From: Zoroaster sp. YZ-2022
Lineage: Eukaryota; Echinodermata; Asteroidea; Forcipulatida; Zoroasteridae
Direction of reading: 5' to 3'
DNA: 64,000 nucleotides
Assembly: GCA_029582265.1 (NCBI GenBank)
Contig: CM055819.1
Coordinates: forward strand, 6,583,611 to 6,647,610
The translations under genes were made by a program, and so were the position numbers. Positions 11,996 to 22,462 of this stretch are shown here, piece by piece. Each line of letters begins with the position of its first letter. The first letter of the stretch is position 1. The notes under the pieces were generated by a model, which ran no database searches, had not been told where the DNA came from, and saw only the letters and a program-made list of their open reading frames with translations.

Positions 11996-11999
11996 AAAC

Positions 12000-12390
12000 T
12001 TTCCTAAATCTGGATAAAATAATAGCAACATTTTCACTGTGGATCACTTACATATGCCCAAAACGATATCTTTTGATATATCGACTTAGTGGAGTGCCTG
12101 ACATGTGCGGTGGTTTAAATGTAATTAAGCTATTTCTCACGGCAACAATTGTAGAAATTTGTTTTCCAATTCAAGCTTTGTTGAACCACAAAACTACGAA
12201 AACGGTCCTTATTTGTTGACAAGCGGAAGGTCGACATTTTTTTTGCAGATAAGCAATTGTTTTTGGCAAGTAAACCCTTGGTGGTAGCGGGGTCGTATCG
12301 ATCATTTTTGGCAGAAAATTTGGCACCGGGGTCGTTTTTTAACACAGTTCGGTAACCATCATTTTGAACACACCAAACTGAGAAAGAGTG
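12000..12390 (+). repeat. Repeat with inverted copy at 58290-58660
   Basis: Blocks such as TTTTCACTGTGGATCACTTA, CTTATTTGTTGACAAG and TTGAACACACCAAAC occur in the same order on the opposite strand near 58.3-58.66 kb. Confidence 0.85.
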
Positions 12391-13227
12391 ATTTTATTTG
12401 TGGATATTGAATACCGCCCTCTCGTGTCTTACGTCGCATATTCACCGTGCGTGTTGTTAGTTATGATTAATTTGGAAGAATATCCGTTTTATGGCAGCAC
12501 AGTTATCGGCTAGCTGTTCTCAAGCTTATATAGATGAGTTTGGAAAGGGAAATGAAATATCCAACATTAATCTCAAAGAAATTATGTAGCTTTCCGGGCA
12601 TATACCGGAAATTTAAATTTAACATATTCTAATGCAAAATTGATGTGTCTTTTGAAGCAGAAAATGATGTTATAACACAAAATTTAGGATATTTTCAAAA
12701 AATATGATTGTGACGTCATCAATGATAATTTGATTGAACTCGAAATATGGCGGCCGCACGGCCAGGATCGATCTGGCATAATTCACGCGCCTCTAGCTCA
12801 AAGCGTGACGTCAGATCTTCAAGCTAGATCGACGCCTGTGATATTTAGCTCATCAACGCGCACACTCAGAAAATAAATTATTATTGGTCAACGCACTGGA
12901 ACATTTCACATGGTTTATGCATTCAACTAAATCCCAGACAGTTATACTAGTATCCACTGTACGAGCAGGATCAGCAAATACAGTCAACTATCTAAACCGT
13001 ACGGACTGTCTGGTGATCGAGATCCGGATATGTGCGGAACAAACAGTCCTTAATATCTCGGCATTTGTCGTTTTCAAGACCAGTAATCTTTGGAGTTTAA
13101 TTTGTCAATACCGAGATTCATCAACATGTTGATTTTGAACACACTCGATGGAAAATACCCAAGTTTGTAACAAGTGGAATTTTACGTATCAGTCCGGAGA
13201 TGTGGTGATATCAGAAAGCAAGAAAAA
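12391..13227. other. Upstream region of the NXPE gene
   Basis: Presumed promoter and 5' UTR region. No unambiguous TATA box or other element could be fixed by eye. The last 150 bp before the start codon are duplicated at about 13828-13945. Confidence 0.4.
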
Positions 13228-13696
13228 ATGTCAAACGTAACGTTTGAGACATCCCATCAGCGTAGTGCTGTCAATTCTCTTAAGAAACTATCAAGGTACT
13301 TGTTGGTGTTTACTTTGATAACTTGTGCAGTCATTGTTTTTGTCAATGACCAAGACGTATACCAGGTAAATTTAACATACAGTTCTAGTATGAAGGTGAT
13401 TATTTTTATGAATTTTTTTCACCAAAAAATTAATTAGCAAATTGAATATTATACCCACACTTATTCTGTTTAATGTGCAACAAAATTGAAGACATTTTTA
13501 AATTTTATGAAATAAATGGAAACCCTTGATCTGGAAACTGGTGTTCAACATCACGAACAGAACGTCTCCAAAATAAATATTGAATTGACAGTGTTACATG
13601 ACCATATGCAGGACTAATAAAATTACATTTTCATGTTTTCAAGAAGGGCATTATAACTGTTTTGTTTGTATGGCATTTCCCGCTATATATAAAAAT

Positions 13697-13791
<95 letters not shown>

Positions 13792-16700
13792 CGCGCGCGG
13801 AGGCCAGAAACCGAATACTTTTTTTGGCCTAATCTTTGGAGTTTAATTTGTCAATACCGATATTCATTAACATGTTGATGTCGATGGAAAATACCTGAAT
13901 TTGTAACAAGTGGATTTTTACGTATCAGTCCGGAGATGTGGTGATATGTCTAACGTAACGTTTGAGACATCCCATCAGCGTAGTGCTGTCAATTCTCTTA
14001 AGGAACTATCAAGCCACAGATGTGTTTTTATACAGCCTTTGTATAACATTTAACATAGATTTAACCGTTCTTACAAATGTTTTTAAAACAAATTTCAACA
14101 AATTGCTTCCGAAAACGTATTCAGCTTCGCATGTATGCATTCTGCCAATCAGAATCCAACACGTTCGACAAAACGCATTTATGTACAGTTTCCGACGTCT
14201 GATTTTTTTTGTTTTTTGTTCGTTTAACAATGTATTATTATTAATCTTTCAAAATTAACTGGTTCGCTGTATACATTCTATTTTGTGGGTCGTCTTAGCC
14301 AAACACAGGCAATATACCTTTAACATAGTTTTATTGAAAGAAGCAACACTCTTCATCATAAATAACTGATATTGCATAAAAAAGCACCAAAAATGTCAAT
14401 CTTGCTTAAGGCCAAAATAAAAAGTCTCTGGTTTCTGGTCTCCGCGCGCGTCGCCTCAGACCCGCGCGTCGGCATTTTTATTTATTTATTTTTATTTTTT
14501 TTAAATATATGAAACGATGCCCAATTGCAGCTAAAAATTACTTGATCGATTAGAATTCTGCCGTGCTGTGTTTTAAACGACTTTTTCACATAGGGGAATG
14601 AACGTTTGCCCGATTTGTGAGGCCTCTCTTAGCCACCATACTTTGTGTATGGGTAATTTGGTACACGCGTATTAGAAAGTTACCACATTATTCCTAATTA
14701 TTTTACCATAAATGTGGTTCCTATAATTTGTTTAATATTTGGCAGTTTTGTAACACTGGTTATGTTTGCACCGACTCAAGTTTCACAATAAGATCACCAA
14801 TCACGCCCGAGGCTGAATTAACATGATTAAACAGATCATGAGTGCATATTGTCATTATCATTTTCATGGTCTTGTAAAAAATACACTCTATAAATATTAT
14901 GACATTCAATAACCCATTTGAAAGTACAGATTGCCATCTGCAAGAAATCTGGCAACAGCAGTGAGTCAAAGCTAGGAGGTCCCAGGTTCAAGTTCAGCTC
15001 TAATCAATTCTAGTCTTTGTTCACCCCAATAATTTATTTATGTACCTAGTCAGTTTCCCGTGTGTTTTATATGATGATAAGTAAATTAAACGTACATTTG
15101 AAATGATTTATTTATTCCCAGTGGAAGGCGCCTCCACCTAGCCATGTTCCCATTCCCAGACTCGGACCTGCAGGCTCATCTACAAAGCGACCTACAACTG
15201 CTCCAGTTTATAACAAAACTTTCGTTTTTTACATACAAAACCCTGAGGCAAGTTACAATATCTGTGATACATTGGAGATACGTATTGAGCTAAAGGATCG
15301 CAATAAACATAGGACAACCAATGGAGGTGATCACATGTGGCCTTTTATCCAAACTGTTTCATTACAAGCAAGTGCACCAGCAGATGAGTTGATTGACCAT
15401 GGTAATGGAACTTACACAGCTCGTTTTACCCTTCATTGGGCGGGGGAGATCCAGCCACTGGTAATATTCGTGTATAGCTCTGAACATGTGAATGTTCTAC
15501 GAAACATCAGAGAAAGAGCTCCTGATCGGTTTGCATACAATGGCAAATTTACGGACAAGCGACTTACTGAGATAACACCGTGTCATATCAACAAAGAGAT
15601 ATGTGTTGATAACGCAACTGAAGGACTTTCATTCGCTTCAACATCAGAAGTCTGCGACTTTTCAGACTTAAAAGCCGGTACGACTTGGTACTGCCTAAAA
15701 CCAAAGACACTGGCTTGTTCTAACTTCACTCAGCATGTTGGCAGTCTTGAACGAGCTGAGCAGTATATAAATAAAGTGATAACAGCAGATGAAAGAGGTT
15801 GGATTAGCAAGTAAGTTTGAATCGGCATACTCGTATTGCTCAAAAGGACAACATCGTCACGATCAGAGCAGACTTTCGATAGGACATGGAATCGGTGTCT
15901 TTGTTTTAAATGAAATGAGCTACTTTGTGAAAATAATAAATAATAAATGCGCGTTGGCCTAGAAATCAGGGCGCAACAAGATCATATTACCGTGGCTGGT
16001 GGATAAAAAACATTTTTTGTTTTCATTGGAACATTGATAATTTCCTTTTAGAAAGGAATATAAAAACTATAAAATGAGATATTTCGCAAAATCGTTGTCA
16101 GAAGCTTGGTTTTACAGACAAAAAGTGTAAAAAATCATGATGACGGCACCCCATGCATCAATTAAAGTCGGTACCGGGGTACATATTTAATGTGAAGTCA
16201 TGCCTATATATTAAAATCGTTTTGAGAAATGTGTCATGTTAAAGCAAGATGTCGCAAGACGACAACCTTTTTGCTTTATAAAAATGTGACTCTTTTTTTT
16301 ACACTTTTCCCATTACTTCAGACACCAAAATGAGCTGAAGCTTTCACAGGTTGGTGAAATGTATATTTTGAATTCATAGAATGGAGGCATATTCATAGAA
16401 GGTGTTGTATCTTTTAGTCGGGGTTTCTGAGAGATAAACTTGCGGAGACGATAGAAATGATGTTTGACTTGTTCACTTGCTTCACTTTGTCTTGCAAGTT
16501 GCAAGTAAACGGATTCCAGTTGATTATAAATATCAAATAGATTCAACATTTATTCATTCATAAAAGCATTAAAGCATAAATATGTGTGCGTGTCTCCTTC
16601 TCAGTCAGACCCCAACCGAAGAATGAAAATTTATCTTTATTTTCCATATGAAAACAATATCCAAGACATTCTCATCACGCGGCGTTGCGTCAGTTACAAC

Positions 16701-19700
16701 ACGCTGCACTTTGCAATGCGCGCACGCTAAGGCTACGCTTATAATGGCATAATTATCGCGCATGCATGATAGGCTTGATCATGACAGAATTAGAAGGAAA
16801 TTGTTCAACATGACGTACGTTGTACCTACCTTCCCTTTAATAATGGAATTGTCTTAATTAATACGACGTTAAAGCAAGGGCGCAACCACTGGGGGCGTCG
16901 GGGGGTCACGATCCCCCTACTTTTATGTGGACCTCCCTAACTTCAATAAAACATTTTGGTATTTTATGTATACATGATCCTAGTAATGTCATTCATGATA
17001 TCACAATTATGCAACACTTCCATCAACACGCTGAAATACGTGATATTGAACCAATAAGCTGCTAGTGGCGTGCTCGCTTCGCTCGCCCGCAGATCACGTT
17101 GCTATTGGCGGCTTGGGACCCCCCCCCCCCAACTTTCAACACGTGGTTGCGCCCTTGCGTTAAAGCAACCCGTCATATTTGATACATTAAAAAAAACTTA
17201 AAGCTATCTTTTGGATTTTGTACAAGCCATTGTTTTTATTTTATTTTAAATATTTACGTGGTATTTCAGTTCATATTGGAGTTAGTTTTAATACTAATAC
17301 AGATTTAAAGCAACCTGTTACATGAGATATATTTTCATGTAAACTGAATATGTACCTGTGGATCAGTATTTGTAAAAAGTGATTATTTTAATTTCATCAT
17401 TTAAATATTTAACTAATCGGGTCTCTGCCGACATCTTTCGTCTCATGTCCTGTTTAAGTTTTTGTCTGTCCAATTATAGGGACAAGTACAAAAGCATTAG
17501 GGCCTATATGCTTCACTAGTTCACTTCTATTTTCCTACATGTTGACAAAATATTCATGTATTTCCTTTTCCAACACGTAACATATTTGTGTAAAGCAATT
17601 ATTACCTCCGCCGACGTAAGTCGGACGGAGGTAATGTAATCACCCCTGCGCGCGCGCGTGTCTCCACTGATTCAGATGAAATTCGCTGAATATATTGAGT
17701 TTGCTACACGGACCAATCGATTAGATTTTGATGAAGATCCGATTTCAGGAAAGTGTTTAGGACCACATCTAACGTTAACGTTATCGCGGATCAGTAAGTT
17801 AATAAGTAGAACTGTCTGAGACCCCGGTTCAAATCCTGGGGATTTTTATTTATTTATTAAAACAATTTTTTTATCAAAATTTATCTACGGGTATACAGCA
17901 TAATCAAAGAGGGTACCGGTAATTGACGATTTCTATGATTTGTTTTTCTCTGAAAACGCTCGAGCTACTGGCGGAGGTTTGCGCTCTAGAGTACTTTTCT
18001 AGTTATTCTTGTACTGTTGGGTACATATACTTATTGCTGTCAGCATGAAATAAATGTTTTCAAATCTAATCAAATCAAATAATAAAAACTACCATTCTGT
18101 TATCCTATTCGCTTTACTCACGATTAAATACGAAAGTGAGGCTGTAATTCTCACAACCGCCATGAACCAGCGAGAAGGCCCAATAATCTGATAGTTTGAA
18201 AGAAAAGTTCATTCCTGACATAAGGAATAAATAAATGGATGTAGCTATTTCCATTAATTTACTTCAAATTCAATGGCATTTGTTTGCCCTTGCAAACAAA
18301 TTTAAGCAGGACAAAATTAAGCAGGTTACCATGAGTATGTACACGTGGCCGAGCGGTCTAGCGCACCGAACTCAAGTTCTGGTGTTGCCAGCAGCAGGGT
18401 GTGGGTTCGAGCCCCGGTCGTGACACTTGTGTCCTTGAGCAAGGTACTTAACCATAATTGCTTCGTCCTTCGGATGGGACGTAAAGCCGTAGGTCCCGTG
18501 TGTTGTATAATGCACGTAAAGTGGATTGTCGTGCGGTCTAGCGCACTGAACTCAAGTTCTGGTGTAGCCAGCAGCAGAGTGTGGGTTCGAGCCCCGGCCG
18601 TGACACCTGTGTCCTTGAGCAAGACACTTAACCATAATTGCTTCTCTCCACCCAGGGGTTAAATGGGTACCTGTGAAGGCAGAGATGGTTTGCTCTATAT
18701 GCGCTAGAAATGGCAGCAATTGAGCTGTATACTCCCCAGGGAGCTGAGATGGTTTCAGGAATGATTTATGAGCCTTATGAGCCTTATGAGCAGGGATAAT
18801 AATATAATGCGCCTTGAGCGCCACTTAGTTGGTGGATACGTGCGCTATATAAATCTATACATTATTATTATTATTATTATTACATGCAGGTACACGACCT
18901 CTTGTATTCAGGGAATACGATGTAAGAAAGCTATCTCATGAATAAGCTAAATGATGATGTTTTCTTTCTGTTTTAAGGAAGCCTGAAACACTAAAAAATA
19001 ATGGTACTATCAAGACAGTAAGAGTGGTTTCTCAAGGTAGGCTTACTTTATTGTTATTTACTCTATATCTTTCATTATTTGTTTACTGATAATCAACGTA
19101 ACTGATTCATCAAAAATCTTTTACTTCAAAAGGCAGTTTTGAAAAATTTGAAATGTATCATAAGGAATATCCATTCTTGTTCATGTTTTGGTGATAGACG
19201 AAGACAATACTTATGGCAATGTCCTCTCCTAACTCTGCCCTGTGTTTCTCAAATTAGTTCCTCCTTGCCACTCCCACCCTCCACTTCCGTCGCTATTGGT
19301 TACAATTCAGTTGAATAAAATTAATGTTGATATTTTGTTTGTGCTTTCAGTGACCAATGCTGCTTGCCTTGATCTGCCACCCTGCAATCTGGGCCTCCCG
19401 CCAAAGCTACCCAATCACGCTGCTGGTTTCTACTACAAAGATATATGGAACTCCAAAGTATGTAGTGCTAGACAACTTGATCTATCAGAAACCTTGAAAT
19501 GTCTGAAAAATAAAAGTCTTTACCTTTACGGTGATTCTACGATACGGCAGTGGTTTCTGTATTTGGTGACACATCTTGGAAACAACATGAAGGAAGAGAG
19601 AATAAAAACAACCAGCGCAAACATTATAGGCCTAAGACGAGCAAGAGATACTGTCAATAATATCACACTGTCCTTCCGCCATCATGAATATCCAATAAGA

Positions 19701-20141
19701 AATCAATGGGTCAATGTACGTGACATTAAATTCACAGTCAATGAGCTAGATGCTCTACCGGGAGGAAAAGATACGGTTGTAGCATTTACCTTATGGGCCC
19801 ATTTCACACCGACTAATTTGACTTACTATTGGTCACGGTTAGAGAATATCAAGGCAGCTCTTTCCCGGTTGGAGCAGCGAGGTGAAGGAGTTATTCCTGT
19901 GTTCTTTAAGTCGGCAAATACTAGAGGCTTTTCGTCCGTAGACTACAGTGATTGGTATGCCTATAAACTTGACCAGACTCTGAGAGCAATATTTACTGGT
20001 GTCCCATATGTTACTATTATTGATGTTTGGGATATGACTTTAAGCCATAGAAGTGGTTACAAAGCTCATCCCATAAAAGACGTGATAAGGGAAGAAGTAA
20101 AAATGTTTCTAAATTTCATTTGCCAAAATACATCTCATTAA
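13228..20141 (+). CDS. NXPE family member (neurexophilin-like plus PC-esterase domains), four coding exons
   Basis: Coding exons are 13228-13365, 15122-15810, 18978-19036 and 19351-20141. All introns are GT-AG and phases are compatible, giving 558 residues, the usual NXPE length. The start is the first ATG in exon 1. Residues 24-39 form a hydrophobic signal-anchor after a short basic N terminus, which implies a type II membrane or secreted Golgi-route protein. Exon 2 holds a Pro-rich linker and the neurexophilin-like/Ig-like region, with WPFIQ, GNGTYTARF and LHWAGE. Exon 4 is the PC-esterase domain: YLYGDSTIRQW places the GDS serine at residue 358, and a C-terminal DVWDMTLSH...KAHP supplies the Asp and His (about 523 and 535) of the SGNH/GDSL triad. 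The catalytic motifs look intact. The substrate is not shown by the sequence; relatives act as carbohydrate acyl-esterases or acetyltransferase-like enzymes. AATAAA at 20278 could be its poly(A) signal. Confidence 0.92.
13697..13792. repeat. (AAC)n microsatellite
   Basis: About 32 CAA/AAC triplets without interruption, inside NXPE intron 1. The poly-Asn frame over it is an artefact. Confidence 0.98.
13792..14450. mobile_element. 659-bp TIR element carrying a duplicated NXPE 5' fragment
   Basis: The left end starts CGCGCGCGGAGGCCAGAAAC. The right end (14408-14450) is its inverse, with about 40 bp of imperfect inverted repeat that ends in a GGCC block on both sides. Immediately inside the left repeat lies a copy of 13080-13298, the upstream sequence and start of NXPE exon 1. 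The rest of the interior is unrelated. No clear target-site duplication is visible because the left flank is the AAC array. Confidence 0.7.
13946..14053 (+). pseudogene. Truncated duplicate of NXPE exon 1
   Basis: An ATG frame of 35 codons begins with the same 19 residues as the NXPE N terminus (MSNVTFETSHQRSAVNSLK), then runs into unrelated sequence and stops before the membrane anchor. A deletion of about 20 bp around the start joins the upstream sequence to the second codon region. It lacks a matching splice donor, so it is probably inert. It could still act as an alternative upstream ATG or a decoy exon in transcripts crossing intron 1. Confidence 0.8.
15842..15925. repeat. Half-copy of the foldback element seen at 4976-5194
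   Basis: Shares CACGATCAGAGCAGACTTTC and GGACATGGAATCGGTGTC with the arm of the earlier foldback. Confidence 0.75.
15926..16873. other. NXPE intron 2, no further feature
   Basis: Non-coding; no recognisable element apart from those listed separately. Confidence 0.5.
16874..17158. mobile_element. 285-bp MITE with GTTAAA target-site duplication
   Basis: The ends are inverted: GCAAGGGCGCAACCAC at the left and its complement at the right. GTTAAA lies directly outside each end (16868-16873 and 17159-17164). There is no coding capacity. The 6-bp duplication does not by itself assign a superfamily. Confidence 0.85.
17600..17985. repeat. Dispersed repeat headed by a palindrome
   Basis: An ATTACCTCCGCCGAC arm and its inverse GTCGGACGGAGGTAAT flank a 4-bp centre at 17601-17636. 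A GGCGGAGG fragment recurs near 17970. Similar CCTCCGCC-headed repeats are familiar in marine invertebrate genomes; I cannot assign a family. Confidence 0.55.
18345..18882 (+). mobile_element. Dimeric Leu-tRNA-derived SINE
   Basis: Two tRNA-like heads lie in tandem. The first (18345-18420) has box A GTGGCCGAGCGG, a CTCAAG anticodon-loop remnant of a Leu(CAA)-type tRNA and box B GGGTTCGAGCCCC. The second (about 18528-18601) repeats the same parts. A common body follows, then the GTGCGCTATATAAA motif and a (TTA)n tail. It lies in the NXPE intron between exons 2 and 3, in the sense orientation. Confidence 0.9.
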
Positions 20142-20277
20142 CAGTGCTCGTCGCTTTGTTCTGCCGCTTTGCTGCAGATTGGGCACTGGTTACGTATACA
20201 CAGAGAAAAAATTACACAGGTTGTGTAAAATCTTACTCTGTTTTAGATGTTCCTGGTGAACTTCAGGCCTTGCCTTG

Positions 20278-20283
20278 AATAAA
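20278..20283 (+). terminator. Candidate polyadenylation signal of the NXPE gene
   Basis: AATAAA lies 137 bp after the stop codon and about 30 bp before the assembly gap, so the cleavage site itself may be in missing sequence. Confidence 0.45.
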
Positions 20284-20314
20284 ATGCAGGCGAGTGAAAA
20301 ACAGCTCGCCAGAC

Positions 20315-20814
20315 NNNNNNNNNNNNNNNNNNNNNNNNNNNNNNNNNNNNNNNNNNNNNNNNNNNNNNNNNNNNNNNNNNNNNNNNNNNNNNNNNNNNNN
20401 NNNNNNNNNNNNNNNNNNNNNNNNNNNNNNNNNNNNNNNNNNNNNNNNNNNNNNNNNNNNNNNNNNNNNNNNNNNNNNNNNNNNNNNNNNNNNNNNNNNN
20501 NNNNNNNNNNNNNNNNNNNNNNNNNNNNNNNNNNNNNNNNNNNNNNNNNNNNNNNNNNNNNNNNNNNNNNNNNNNNNNNNNNNNNNNNNNNNNNNNNNNN
20601 NNNNNNNNNNNNNNNNNNNNNNNNNNNNNNNNNNNNNNNNNNNNNNNNNNNNNNNNNNNNNNNNNNNNNNNNNNNNNNNNNNNNNNNNNNNNNNNNNNNN
20701 NNNNNNNNNNNNNNNNNNNNNNNNNNNNNNNNNNNNNNNNNNNNNNNNNNNNNNNNNNNNNNNNNNNNNNNNNNNNNNNNNNNNNNNNNNNNNNNNNNNN
20801 NNNNNNNNNNNNNN
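20315..20814. other. Assembly gap, exactly 500 N
   Basis: A round-number placeholder from scaffolding; true size unknown. Its right edge truncates copy C of the TTAA element. Confidence 0.99.
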
Positions 20815-20968
20815 TAACAAAAAAAGAATTTTCAGGGTACTGTGTGTGGACAATTATATTCTACTTTTGAAAGATCTTCCAACCATGCATGTAAAACAAA
20901 TGAAATGTTGAGGGGTGTTTTTTTATCGCCATGTAATTTCGCGCGACAAAGGCGGTGTGTATCTTTAA
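20815..20968 (-). mobile_element. TTAA element copy C, terminal 150 bp only
   Basis: Reverse complement of 3361-3515, ending in GGCGGTGTGTATCTTTAA. The remainder would lie in or beyond the gap. Confidence 0.85.
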
Positions 20969-22462
20969 TGTTTTTGGATTTTATGAAAGGGAATTCAATA
21001 AGCAAGTTATTTTTTATTATTTATTTTGCTGTAAAACGATATCTTCAAGGTAAATAATAGAGTTTGTAAATTGGCCTTTGAACACAAGCTTTCATTGTTG
21101 TAAGAAATGTGTGCTTCTACGCTTGAGTGGTCAAACAATGCGGTCGGGCCAGCGGTTGTTTGCGTGTCACCAAACCAATTCGGTACTGAGGAGGGTTATC
21201 ATGTTTTCACCCGCCGTAGCTCCGAGTCTAAGTCTACAAAAGGAATACACATTAAGCACTTGCTATGGTTGAGGGGGCCCCGGTAAGGTTGTGACATTTC
21301 CATACGACCGTGGGGGTTTCACGTCTGGAGTAAAGGTAGGGTCGATTTTGGGTTTGGGTATCCATACTACCGTGATAGAGAAGTAACTTACGGAGACATT
21401 TAGTTTTTGCCCGATTATAAAAACTCTGTACATATATACTTTCATTAGATTGCATCATATGTGTTAATGAAGTAATTTGGAATCAATTTACATTAATTTG
21501 GAAAACATATACGTGTATTTCTAAGAAATATACACAGATTATTAAAAAGCACACCCTATTGTGTAGGATGCCTTAGATTTAGTCTAGTTCACCCGACCGC
21601 GTTCCTTCACGTACATACGTGCAGCACAACCCGGTACCAGAGGCCATACACAGCGCTGCATGCATATATGCTATATGTACAAGCGTACTAGTACCGCTAG
21701 CAGGCACCACCGGACCGTGCGCGGATTGACTAAAAAACTTTGGAAGTTAAGGACACTTCAGTATTTTTAATTCGGAAAACTTTTCTTTCTTTGCTGCTCC
21801 AAAATGACACTTACGACCTCTGAATTTTTTTTAATTTTACTATACACGATTGTTATTTACAATAAATAATCAAGCAATATTTTGCAGTTATATCATTAAA
21901 ACAAATCACAAGAATAAAGATCACATTGTATACAAAGATTTGTGCTAGACACAGAACATCAGTATGATCTCAATTAACCGATCTCAATACACTACTGATT
22001 TTGACTTGGTGATATCAAGGGGGAAATGGGGGGGGGGGGGAGAAGGAAAGAAACTCATACAAGAAACCACATGTAGTGTACAAGTCTAATGGCTTTTTGC
22101 ATGCCTTGCCCACTACACTACTAGTAGTACAAAAGACATGGACTGTGCTGATCCATGTAGCTCATGGAGCGCAGTACATGTGGGTACAATAATACTACAT
22201 GTAGTGGTTAGCTTCCTATCTTTATTCACTGAGGTGTAAGACCAGACAGGCAACAATGATGTTTGCACTTCATTAGATATGCAGCAAAAGTAGGGATGAA
22301 TAAACTAAAGTATCTTATAGTAGTTACATTGAACCATGGAGTAATGTACAGCTCCAATTGTAAGTCGGGTGATGTAAATAATAAGACAACTGTGACATAA
22401 AATTACTAAGATGAAAAATGGAATTTAAACTTTGATAAAAAATTGAAAAACTTGGCTGGAAC
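20969..22462 (-). repeat. Partner arm of the inverted duplication of 1925-3360
   Basis: Collinear reverse complement of 1925-3360 with scattered substitutions and small indels, so it is not an exact assembly echo. Homology stops near the GGCTGGAACCAT block. Confidence 0.9.

Noticed and set aside
20263..20911. Frames of about 200 codons on both strands
   Set aside because: They consist almost entirely of N and are produced by the assembly gap. The same applies at 61766-62373.
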